From an uncultured Selenomonas sp. (lineage in GTDB: Bacteria > Bacillota > Negativicutes > Selenomonadales > Selenomonadaceae): 11,969 nucleotides of DNA. The notes under the pieces are model-generated. The model had not been told where the DNA came from. It made no database searches and saw only the letters and a program-made list of their open reading frames with translations. The stretch's first letter is position 1. Every line of letters begins with the position of its first letter. This document shows, in pieces, positions 5,717 to 11,969 of the stretch. Where the stretch lies: assembly GCA_938045435.1 (NCBI GenBank), contig CALIBA010000089.1, positions 1 to 11,969 of the forward strand, in the 5' to 3' direction. The translations under genes were made by a program, and so were the position numbers.

Positions 5717-7309
5717 ATGGGAGAGTGGAAAGAGCGGTGTCTTGCCGTTTGGGAACGCTTTGACAAACGGCAGCGCTACATCATGCTCGGATCGGCGCTC
5801 GCGCTTCTTGTCCTCATTTTTGGTCTTAGTTTTTGGTATGGCAGCAAACCGGACATGGTTCCGCTCTTTACCAATATGGAAACCAAGGATGCCGGAGAGG
5901 TCGCGAATCAGCTGCGCGAGTCGAAAATCAGCTACGAAGTGCAGGAGACGAAAAACGGGACGACAATTCTTGTCCCAACAACCAATGTTCATGAAGCACG
6001 GCTCAATCTTGCGACACAAGGACTGCCGCGTGGGAACAAAGGCTTTGAAATCTTCGATGACAGCAAACTCGGTGTAACGGAATTCCAAAATAGAGTCAAC
6101 TATCTTCAGGCGCTGCAAGGCGAGCTGACACGTACGATAGAACAACTTGAAGCTGTTGAAAAAGCGCGTGTTCATATCGTTTTGCCGGAAGATAGCCTCT
6201 ATAAAAAAGAGGAGAAGCCGGCAACGGCCTCCATTATGCTCCGTCTCAAACCAAATACAGAGCTGACGAAGAAAGAGATCAAGGGCATCGTCAATCTGGC
6301 AGCGCACAGTGTGAAGGGCCTCACACCGGAGAACATCACGATTGTCGATGACAGCGGTAAGATTCTCAATGACCCAGATGAACAGGATGAAAATTCTGTT
6401 GGTGCCAAGACGCTGACTCAGCTTGATATGACGCGGAAGGTACAGGATAACATTGAAAAGAAGGTCCAGACCCTCCTCGATCAAACTCTTGGTGAAGGGC
6501 GTGCATTTGCACGTGTCAGTGTGGAACTCGATTTCGATGATCGTCTGACAGATCGGCAGACCTTTACACCTGTGATAGATGATTCGGGCATCATTCGCAG
6601 CCAGCAGGATATATCGGAGAGCTATGTTGGTAATTCGACCAATCCTGGGGGACCGGCAGGTGTACAGAGCAATGTTCCCGGCTATGTTGAGCAGGAGAAC
6701 AACGCCAACGCCGAGTACGAGAAAAAAGAGTCCACGAAGAATTATGAGATCAATGAGGAACGTCAACATGTAATCGCATCTCCTGGCTCGATTCGCCGTC
6801 TGACGGTTGCGGTTCTTGTCAATGATGATGTGACGCAGCCGCAGCAGGACAGCATCATGCGTACAGTAAGCAGTGCGGCGGGACTGAATCCGAGCCGCGG
6901 TGATACGATTTCCGTCGAACCGCTGCCGTTCAGCACGGAAAATGCAGATCGGCGTGCGGCGGAAGCGCAGGCTGAAAAAGATCGCCAGGATCGTATCTTC
7001 TATATGCAGATTGGTGCGCTCCTCCTGCTCCTTGCACTGATCATTGGGGGGGTCCTCATGTATCGCCGCAAGAAGCGTCTCGAGCGTGAGGCTGAGGAAG
7101 AGGCACGACGTCTTGAAGAAGAACGCCGCGCAGCAGAACTTGCAGAGGAACGCGCAGAAGCGGTTGAAGCAGGAGAGGTTGAAGAAGACGAGCTTTCTGA
7201 GGAGGAGCAGGAGCATATGAAACAGAAACAGGCGCTCCTTGCGCTTATTGATGCAAAACCGGAAGAGGTCGCACTTCTCGTTAAGACGTGGCTCGCGGAG
7301 GTGGAGTAA
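5717..7309 (+). CDS. fliF: Flagellar MS-ring protein FliF
   Basis: The 530-residue protein forms the MS ring in the inner membrane, the base on which rod, export gate and C ring assemble. A first membrane helix lies at about residues 21-41 (YIMLGSALALLVLIFGLSFW). The periplasmic part begins with the conserved 'PLFTNMETKDAGEV' and 'ARLNLATQGLPRGNKGFEIFDD', followed by 'VNYLQALQGELTRTIEQLEAVEKARVHI'-type ring-building sequence (about 130-155) and 'LKPNTELTKKEIKGI'. A second membrane helix is at about 428-450, then basic residues and an acidic cytoplasmic tail. The tail ends in 'PEEVALLVKTWLAEVE', the FliG-binding segment. AAGGGAAG precedes the ATG at 5717. fliG starts 2 bases after the stop, which fits tight coupling of ring and switch subunits. 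Confidence 0.98.
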   Translation: MGEWKERCLAVWERFDKRQRYIMLGSALALLVLIFGLSFWYGSKPDMVPLFTNMETKDAGEVANQLRESKISYEVQETKNGTTILVPTTNVHEARLNLATQGLPRGNKGFEIFDDSKLGVTEFQNRVNYLQALQGELTRTIEQLEAVEKARVHIVLPEDSLYKKEEKPATASIMLRLKPNTELTKKEIKGIVNLAAHSVKGLTPENITIVDDSGKILNDPDEQDENSVGAKTLTQLDMTRKVQDNIEKKVQTLLDQTLGEGRAFARVSVELDFDDRLTDRQTFTPVIDDSGIIRSQQDISESYVGNSTNPGGPAGVQSNVPGYVEQENNANAEYEKKESTKNYEINEERQHVIASPGSIRRLTVAVLVNDDVTQPQQDSIMRTVSSAAGLNPSRGDTISVEPLPFSTENADRRAAEAQAEKDRQDRIFYMQIGALLLLLALIIGGVLMYRRKKRLEREAEEEARRLEEERRAAELAEERAEAVEAGEVEEDELSEEEQEHMKQKQALLALIDAKPEEVALLVKTWLAEVE

Positions 7310-7311
7310 CC

Positions 7312-8334
7312 ATGTCGGATATATATACCACCGCCGCTGATTTGACCAATCAGCAGAAAGCTGCGATACTCTTTATCGCTATTGGTCCGGAGTATTCGGC
7401 CAAACTATTTCAGCATCTGGATGATGATGAAATTGACCGGCTGACCCTTGAAATCGCAAACCAGAAACAGGTATCTGCGGCGCTCAAGGCAGAGGTTATC
7501 AGCGAGTTCTATTCCATGTGCATGGCACAGGATTATATATCCTCGGGTGGTCTTCAGTACGCGCAAAATGTTCTGGAGAAAGCGCTTGGACCTGAGAAGG
7601 CGCTTGAGATCATCAACCGCCTGACAACCAGTCTCCAAGTACGTCCCTTCGATTTCCTGCGCAAGACAGATCCGGCACAGCTCATCAATTTTATACAGAA
7701 CGAGCATCCGCAGACCATTGCGCTTATCATGGCTTATCTCGACCCCGAACAGGCAGCGACCGTTCTCGGCTCGCTCCCTCCGGAGTCGCAGGTGGAAGTC
7801 ACGAAACGTATTGCGATTATGGATCGCACATCGCCGGATTCGATTCGCGAAGTCGAGCGTGTTCTCGAGCGCAAACTGTCCTCTATGGTTACACAAGACT
7901 TTACATCTGCTGGCGGTATCAAGGCAATCGTCGAAGTACTCAATCGCGTTGACCGGACAACGGAGAAAGCGATTGTTGAGACCCTTGAGGTAGACGATCC
8001 TGAACTTGCCGAGGAGATCAAGAAGCGTCTGTTCGTGTTCGAGGACATCGTGCAGATCGACGATCGTTCCCTGCAGCTCGTTCTGCGTCAGGTCGATACC
8101 AAAGATCTTTCTCTTGCGCTCAAAGCAACGCCGCAGGAAGTTTCCGAAAAGGTATTCAAAAACATGTCGACGCGCGCAGGCGATATGCTTCGCGAGGAGA
8201 TCGAATTCATGGGACCTGTTCGCATTCGCGACGTCGAAGAGGCACAACAGAAAGTTGTCGGTGTCATTCGTGCACTTGAGGAGAAGGGTGAGATTGTAAT
8301 TTCGCGTGGCAAGGGAGACGAGATGATTGTCTAG
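7312..8334 (+). CDS. fliG: Flagellar motor switch protein FliG
   Basis: At 340 residues this is a normal-length FliG. The N-terminal domain (from 'LTNQQKAAILFIAIG') binds the FliF tail; the middle domain holds the EHPQ motif (131-134) that contacts FliM; and the C-terminal torque domain contains the charged helix 'DMLREEIEFMGPVRIRDVE' that faces the stator. FliG sits on the cytoplasmic face of the MS ring and sets rotation direction. The ATG at 7312 is preferred to an in-frame GTG at 7288, which lies inside fliF: GGAGGTGGAG (7297-7306) lies 5 bases upstream of it and it gives the usual 'MSDIYTTAADLT' beginning. The end overlaps fliH by 8 bases. Confidence 0.98.
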   Translation: MSDIYTTAADLTNQQKAAILFIAIGPEYSAKLFQHLDDDEIDRLTLEIANQKQVSAALKAEVISEFYSMCMAQDYISSGGLQYAQNVLEKALGPEKALEIINRLTTSLQVRPFDFLRKTDPAQLINFIQNEHPQTIALIMAYLDPEQAATVLGSLPPESQVEVTKRIAIMDRTSPDSIREVERVLERKLSSMVTQDFTSAGGIKAIVEVLNRVDRTTEKAIVETLEVDDPELAEEIKKRLFVFEDIVQIDDRSLQLVLRQVDTKDLSLALKATPQEVSEKVFKNMSTRAGDMLREEIEFMGPVRIRDVEEAQQKVVGVIRALEEKGEIVISRGKGDEMIV

Positions 8335-9139
8335 GGTTATTAGGGCCGCCGTCTGGGAGAAGAATCCTCACTTGATCGACGTACCGCCTCCGCCTCCGCC
8401 TCCACCACCGCCTCCGCCTGAGGAGGAAGAAATAGAGAAAGAGCCGGAGCTGAGTGAGGAGGACATCCAGTCCATGCTCGCTCGTATCACGGAACGCGAT
8501 CAGGAAGTGGAGGAGCGTCTCCAGCAAGCGGAAGAAAAAGCTGCCACTCTGCGGAAAGAAGCCGAAGAAGAGCGCGACCGCCTATTGGCGGAAGCGCGCC
8601 TCCAGGCAGAAGCTCTGCATGAGGAAGCTCGTGTCAAGGGACATGAAGAAGGAATGGCCGCGGGAAGAACAGAAGCGGAAGCTGCGGTGCGCAAAGAGAT
8701 GGATGATCGCATCAAGGAGACGAATGCACTCGCTGAAAAGACACTGCGTGATGCTCATGATGCCATGCGTGACTATATGGCACATGCAGAAAAGGATGTT
8801 GTGGAGATAGCCATGAATGCCGTGGAGCGTATTCTCCCACAGCATTTTATCGATGTGCCGCAAGTACTCCTTCCAGTCGTGCGAGATGCCATTTTGCGCG
8901 TCCAGGATCAAAAGGAGATCATTGTCAATGTTCCGCCCTACAGCTATGATATTGTACTTATGGCGCGCGAAGAACTCCGTGGCGTTCTCACGGCCGGCGA
9001 TACGAATATCACGATCATGTCGGACGAGGCGTTAAAGCCGGGCGACTGCATTGTTGAAACCCCTAATGGCAGTGTGGATGCACGTCTGCAAACACAAATC
9101 GACCAGCTGAAACAAGCTGTGCGGGAAGTTATGCTATGA
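8327..9139 (+). CDS. fliH: Flagellar export apparatus regulator FliH, with N-terminal polyproline tract
   Basis: FliH binds the export ATPase FliI and links it to the C ring and export gate. The product is 270 residues. Order: a short N-terminal segment with W10, twelve prolines in a row (20-31), an acidic run, a long charged coiled coil (about 43-150), a GxxxGxxxG repeat (G105, G109, G113) typical of FliH/YscL stators, and a C-terminal ATPase-binding domain with 'DVVEIAMNAVERIL' and 'KPGDCIVETPNGSVDARLQTQI' (about 150-270). The start is TTG at 8327, with AAGGGAG (8311-8317) upstream. TGA at 8324 blocks any earlier start, and the next codons read MSRVIRAAVW. It overlaps fliG by 8 bases and fliI by 4. 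The TTG start and the proline run both suggest low, coupled expression; this is inference. Confidence 0.95.
   Translation: MSRVIRAAVWEKNPHLIDVPPPPPPPPPPPPEEEEIEKEPELSEEDIQSMLARITERDQEVEERLQQAEEKAATLRKEAEEERDRLLAEARLQAEALHEEARVKGHEEGMAAGRTEAEAAVRKEMDDRIKETNALAEKTLRDAHDAMRDYMAHAEKDVVEIAMNAVERILPQHFIDVPQVLLPVVRDAILRVQDQKEIIVNVPPYSYDIVLMAREELRGVLTAGDTNITIMSDEALKPGDCIVETPNGSVDARLQTQIDQLKQAVREVML
8384..8419 (+). repeat. Proline-codon tract (CCG/CCT hexamer repeat) in fliH
   Basis: Twelve proline codons run without a break, mostly as repeats of CCGCCT, with a CCACCA interruption in the middle. Slippage by one unit of six bases would add or remove two prolines and keep the frame. The tract codes for residues 20-31 of FliH. 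Confidence 0.9.
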
Positions 9140-10509
9140 ATTTCAGTGAAACGGGGGGAAATCCCCCATTTTCCATAAATATCCAAAAGTTTAAGAATGC
9201 GTTGGATGATGCAGTGCCGATGAAGTTGACAGGAAAAGTGACACAAGTCATCGGTCTTGTGATTGAATCACAGGGGCCGCCTGTTACTGTTGGGGAGCTC
9301 TGCTATGTCAGTGCCCAATCATCTAACCTTCCGCCGATTCCGGCGGAGGTCGTTGGATTTCGTGAGGGGCGTGTGCTCCTCATGCCAGTAGGCGATATGC
9401 AGGGCATTGGACCGGGTTGCGATGTCATAGCGACAGGACGGCGTCTGCGCGTTAAGGTCGGGAAAGAACTTCTCGGGCGTGTACTTGATGGACTTGGGAA
9501 TCCCATTGATGGAAAAGGGCCGATTCTCTCTAAGGAGGAATATCCGCTCCAGGCATCGCCGCCGCCGCCAATGACACGCCCGCGTATTCACGACCATCTC
9601 TATGTCGGCGTGCGTTCCATTGATGGGCTCATCACACTTGGTGATGGTCAGCGCATTGGCATCATGGCAGGGTCTGGTGTCGGAAAATCTACATTGCTTT
9701 CCATGATCGCCCGTAATACAGAGGCAGATATCAGTGTGATCACACTGGTCGGTGAGCGTGGCAGAGAGGTACGCGACTTCATCGAACGAGATCTTGGCGA
9801 GGAGGGGCTAAAGCGGTCGGTTGTCATTGTTGCGACATCGGATCAGCCAGCACTCGTTCGTATTAAAGGCGCAATGACGGGGACGGCGATCGCAGAGTAT
9901 TTTAGGGACCAAGGGCATAAAGTGGTTCTAATGATGGATTCTGTCACACGTTTTGCCATGGCGCAGCGCGAGGTCGGTCTTACCATTGGAGAACCACCGG
10001 CAACGCGTGGTTATACCCCGTCCGTATTTGCCTTGTTGCCGCGCCTCTTGGAACGCGCGGGGACAAGCAAGCATGGATCAATCACAGGAATTTATACTGT
10101 TCTCGTTGATGGGGATGATATGAATGAGCCGATTGCCGACGCTGTGCGTTCCATCTTAGATGGGCACATTGTCCTCTCACGACGAATCGCAGAGCAGAAC
10201 CACTTTCCAGCGGTTGATGTTCTTAGCAGTGTCAGCCGTGTTATGTATGAAGTTGTTAGCAAACCGCATCTCGCGGCGGCACAGGATATGCGTCAGCTCA
10301 TGGCAGTTTACCATGAGGCAGAGGATCTGATTCATATTGGAGCCTATGTCAAAGGGTCAAGCCCAAAGATTGATGCAGCGATCCAGAAAATTGATGCCAT
10401 CAATGAATTTCTGAAGCAGGACATCTATGAGGTGACCTCCTATGAGGAAACGGAGCGGAGGCTTCTTTCCATCGTGGGCAAGCAGTCGTCAACTGAGGCG
10501 ACGTTATGA
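9136..10509 (+). CDS. fliI: Flagellum-specific export ATPase FliI
   Basis: The 457-residue protein is the ATPase of the flagellar type III system, related to the F1 beta subunit, and works as a hexamer under the export gate. Visible motifs: Walker A AGSGVGKST (178-186), the catalytic glutamate in GERGREV (E207), Walker B VVLMMDS (263-269) and 'EPPATRGYTPSVF' (286-298). The N-terminal beta-barrel region is at about 30-100. The first 28 residues are the variable part that usually binds FliH. The ATG at 9136 overlaps the fliH stop (ATGA), and GGGAAG lies upstream at 9122-9127. The length matches the family (about 435-460). The end overlaps fliJ by 4 bases. Confidence 0.98.
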   Translation: MNFSETGGNPPFSINIQKFKNALDDAVPMKLTGKVTQVIGLVIESQGPPVTVGELCYVSAQSSNLPPIPAEVVGFREGRVLLMPVGDMQGIGPGCDVIATGRRLRVKVGKELLGRVLDGLGNPIDGKGPILSKEEYPLQASPPPPMTRPRIHDHLYVGVRSIDGLITLGDGQRIGIMAGSGVGKSTLLSMIARNTEADISVITLVGERGREVRDFIERDLGEEGLKRSVVIVATSDQPALVRIKGAMTGTAIAEYFRDQGHKVVLMMDSVTRFAMAQREVGLTIGEPPATRGYTPSVFALLPRLLERAGTSKHGSITGIYTVLVDGDDMNEPIADAVRSILDGHIVLSRRIAEQNHFPAVDVLSSVSRVMYEVVSKPHLAAAQDMRQLMAVYHEAEDLIHIGAYVKGSSPKIDAAIQKIDAINEFLKQDIYEVTSYEETERRLLSIVGKQSSTEATL

Positions 10510-10973
10510 AAAAATTCCGATTCCAGCTCGAGACACTCCTTAAAGTTACGCGCATGAAAAAGGAACAGGCTGAAGTGGCATTTGCAGCAGCCGTACGTCA
10601 TCTTGATGAAGCACGTGCGTATCAGCGTGTTCTTCTTGAGGAAATGCAGCGAGGTCAGCATGACTACGAAGACATCTCCAAAACGGGGACGCGCATAACG
10701 ATCGGTCGGCTGATGAGTTTTAACCAATTTTTTTCGTGGAAACGTCAGCAGATTGAAGATCAACAGCAGGTGATTCTTCAAGCGAATGCAGATCGACAGA
10801 GATGTTTGAGAGAACTTCTTGCACAGATGAGTTCGCTCAAGAGCATTGAGCGACTGAAGGAAAAAAGGCTGGCGGAATACAAGGAGGAAGCCTTGCGGGA
10901 GGAGCAGAAGATGCTGGATGAGATTGGCCTTCAACTGACCGCAAGAAATAGGGCAATGGAGGAAGCAGTATGA
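10506..10973 (+). CDS. fliJ: Flagellar export protein FliJ
   Basis: The 155-residue product is nearly all helix and highly charged, starting 'MKKFRFQLETLLKVTRMKKEQAE' in form (residues 1-23), the FliJ pattern of a basic start followed by 'FQLETLLKVR'-type sequence. FliJ is a two-stranded coiled coil that sits in the centre of the FliI hexamer and contacts FlhA, and it also cycles chaperones. Sequence identity between FliJ proteins is low, so length, coiled-coil character and position right after fliI carry much of the weight. Both ends overlap by 4 bases (ATGA) with fliI and with the transglycosylase gene. Confidence 0.93.
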   Translation: MKKFRFQLETLLKVTRMKKEQAEVAFAAAVRHLDEARAYQRVLLEEMQRGQHDYEDISKTGTRITIGRLMSFNQFFSWKRQQIEDQQQVILQANADRQRCLRELLAQMSSLKSIERLKEKRLAEYKEEALREEQKMLDEIGLQLTARNRAMEEAV

Positions 10974-11599
10974 TAGATCTCTCAGCCATTCGACAGATAC
11001 AGGAACGCATTGCTGCGATCGAAGATCAGTTCAGTTTGCAGCGACAGCTTCCCAGTGCAGATTTTGCATCGAAACTTCAGCAGGAAATGAACCGCAATGT
11101 ATCTGCTGCAGCGAGCAAGGCACATGCGGCACAACGTGTGCAGGAATCCAGTGCGCCGGAGCATGCAGTGCCGGCACATACACAGCAGGTGCGTCAGGTG
11201 AGTGTACCGACGGGAACCGATTATGCAAATCCGGAGCTTACCCATCTCATTCATGATGCGGCGCAGAAATATCATGTAGATCCACGGCTCGTATCGGCAG
11301 TCGCGGAAGTTGAGTCGAGCGGCAGACAGGATGCGGTATCTTCTGCGGGCGCCATTGGCGTCATGCAGCTCATGCCGGATACAGCTGCGAGCCTTGGCGT
11401 CAACCCGTACGATATGACGGGGAATGTTGAAGGCGGGACAAAGTATCTTCGTGAGTTGTTGGATACTTTTGGCGGGGATGTTCGCAAGGCTGTTGCCGCT
11501 TACAATGCCGGCCCGAATGCCGTAAAAGCTTATGGAGGGGTTCCTCCTTATGCGGAAACACAAAACTACGTGAGCAAGGTCCTAGACATTTACCAATAA
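10970..11599 (+). CDS. Lytic transglycosylase (SLT domain) in flagellar operon
   Basis: Residues of about 86-209 are an SLT domain. The catalytic glutamate is E115 in 'AEVESSG', followed by 'SSAGAIGVMQLMPDTAASLGVNPYD' in form (123-147) and 'AYNAGPNAVKAYGGVPPY' (178-194). Such enzymes cut peptidoglycan between MurNAc and GlcNAc to form 1,6-anhydro ends. The 209-residue protein has no signal peptide: it starts 'MIDLSAIRQIQERIAAIE', an amphipathic helix, then a low-complexity linker rich in Ala, Gln and Ser (about 40-80). Its coupling to fliJ (ATGA overlap) suggests it opens the wall for the rod, the job done elsewhere by FlgJ or SltF, and that it leaves through the flagellar export system. The enzyme class is firm; the route and role are inference. 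Confidence 0.93.
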   Translation: MIDLSAIRQIQERIAAIEDQFSLQRQLPSADFASKLQQEMNRNVSAAASKAHAAQRVQESSAPEHAVPAHTQQVRQVSVPTGTDYANPELTHLIHDAAQKYHVDPRLVSAVAEVESSGRQDAVSSAGAIGVMQLMPDTAASLGVNPYDMTGNVEGGTKYLRELLDTFGGDVRKAVAAYNAGPNAVKAYGGVPPYAETQNYVSKVLDIYQ

Positions 11600-11626
11600 G
11601 GGATGAGAAAGAGGGAAGGGGATTCC

Positions 11627-11969
11627 ATGCGGAAAAAACTAAAGATCCTATTTGGCGTGATCTTAGTCCTCGTGCTGGTTGTCGGCGGATTTGCTCTTGG
11701 CGTATACCTCCGTCTCTTTGATACACAGGCACTCAATGAGGAACTCGGACTGCACGAACTCCCCGTGATCGGTGAGTACTTTGTACCGCCGGCAGGACAA
11801 GGGGAGAAGGATGTACAGTCCAGTACGCTTGCTGCAGCGACAGAACCGTCTGCACATACTGCTGTATCACCGCAGCGAAAGCAGGCCGGGAATGTTCGCA
11901 TCACCAAGGAAGAGGTTGCAAAACAGCAGGCAGAACCATTCGTCTTGTACGGTAAAGCTGCCGACGGTC
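11627..11969 (+). CDS. Membrane-anchored flagellar-operon protein, YlxF/MotE-like (3' truncated by window)
   Basis: An ORF opens at ATG 11627, with GAGGGAAGGGG about 5 bases upstream, and runs off the window edge (114 residues visible). It begins with a basic start 'MRKKLK', then a single membrane helix of about 7-29 (ILFGVILVLVLVVGGFALGVYL). After it come 'LGLHELPVIGEYFVPP', a Ser/Ala/Thr-rich linker and the start of a charged segment 'ITKEEVAKQQAEPFVLYG'. It starts 27 bases after the transglycosylase stop. In B. subtilis the gene after fliJ is ylxF, a small one-helix protein with an MgtE-N/MotE-like C-terminus, and this would fit. That domain lies beyond the window, so the name rests on position and topology. 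Confidence in the CDS is high, in the family moderate. Confidence 0.7.
   Translation, partial: MRKKLKILFGVILVLVLVVGGFALGVYLRLFDTQALNEELGLHELPVIGEYFVPPAGQGEKDVQSSTLAAATEPSAHTAVSPQRKQAGNVRITKEEVAKQQAEPFVLYGKAADG

Noticed and set aside
5645..7216. Long minus-strand ORF of 523 codons opposite fliF
   Set aside because: It mirrors fliF, which has unambiguous homology. The antisense protein is rich in Cys, Phe and Arg, has no recognisable domain, and is best explained by codon bias of fliF.
7405..8247. Minus-strand ORF of 280 codons opposite fliG
   Set aside because: Lies wholly inside fliG, with no recognisable domain and odd composition; a shadow of the coding strand.

Overview
The window is a run of thirteen genes, all on the + strand, ending in the first part of a flagellar basal-body/export operon. 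It is ordinary bacterial chromosome: no RNA gene, CRISPR array, insertion sequence or phage gene is visible. Gene order flgB-flgC-fliE-fliF-fliG-fliH-fliI-fliJ, a YmdB-family phosphodiesterase and an Asp23-like domain point to a Firmicute in the broad sense. The balanced base composition and the layout suggest a Negativicute such as Selenomonas or a relative. That placement is inference; only the Firmicute-type flagellar order is read directly.

Upstream block (1-4270): (1) the 3' part of a FIST-domain/GGDEF diguanylate cyclase with intact catalytic and inhibitory sites; (2) an unrecognised soluble protein of about 185 residues; (3) ymdB, a metallophosphoesterase with a complete set of family ligands and a GTG start; (4) a PHP-domain phosphoesterase homologue that has lost three expected metal ligands; (5) a P-loop protein with an Asp23/Gls24-like C-terminus. 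Spacings are short (about 12-90 bases), and no terminator is obvious between them.

Flagellar block (4406-11969): an AT-rich gap of 135 bases with a candidate extended -10 promoter precedes flgB. Then come the rod proteins FlgB and FlgC, the rod/MS-ring adaptor FliE, the MS ring FliF, the rotor/switch protein FliG, and the export ATPase complex FliH-FliI-FliJ. A signal-peptide-less lytic transglycosylase and the N-terminal part of a membrane-anchored protein in the YlxF/MotE-like position follow. From fliF on the genes are nearly contiguous. fliG/fliH overlap by 8 bases, and fliH/fliI, fliI/fliJ and fliJ/transglycosylase each overlap by 4 (ATGA), which implies translational coupling.

Together the window joins nucleotide-signalling or nucleotide-processing enzymes (c-di-GMP synthesis, a YmdB-type phosphodiesterase, a PHP protein) to the start of the motility operon. 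No wholly new system is evident. The best leads are the apparently degenerate PHP active site, the P-loop/Asp23 fusion, the 12-proline run at the start of FliH, and the unrecognised gene at 1104-1661.
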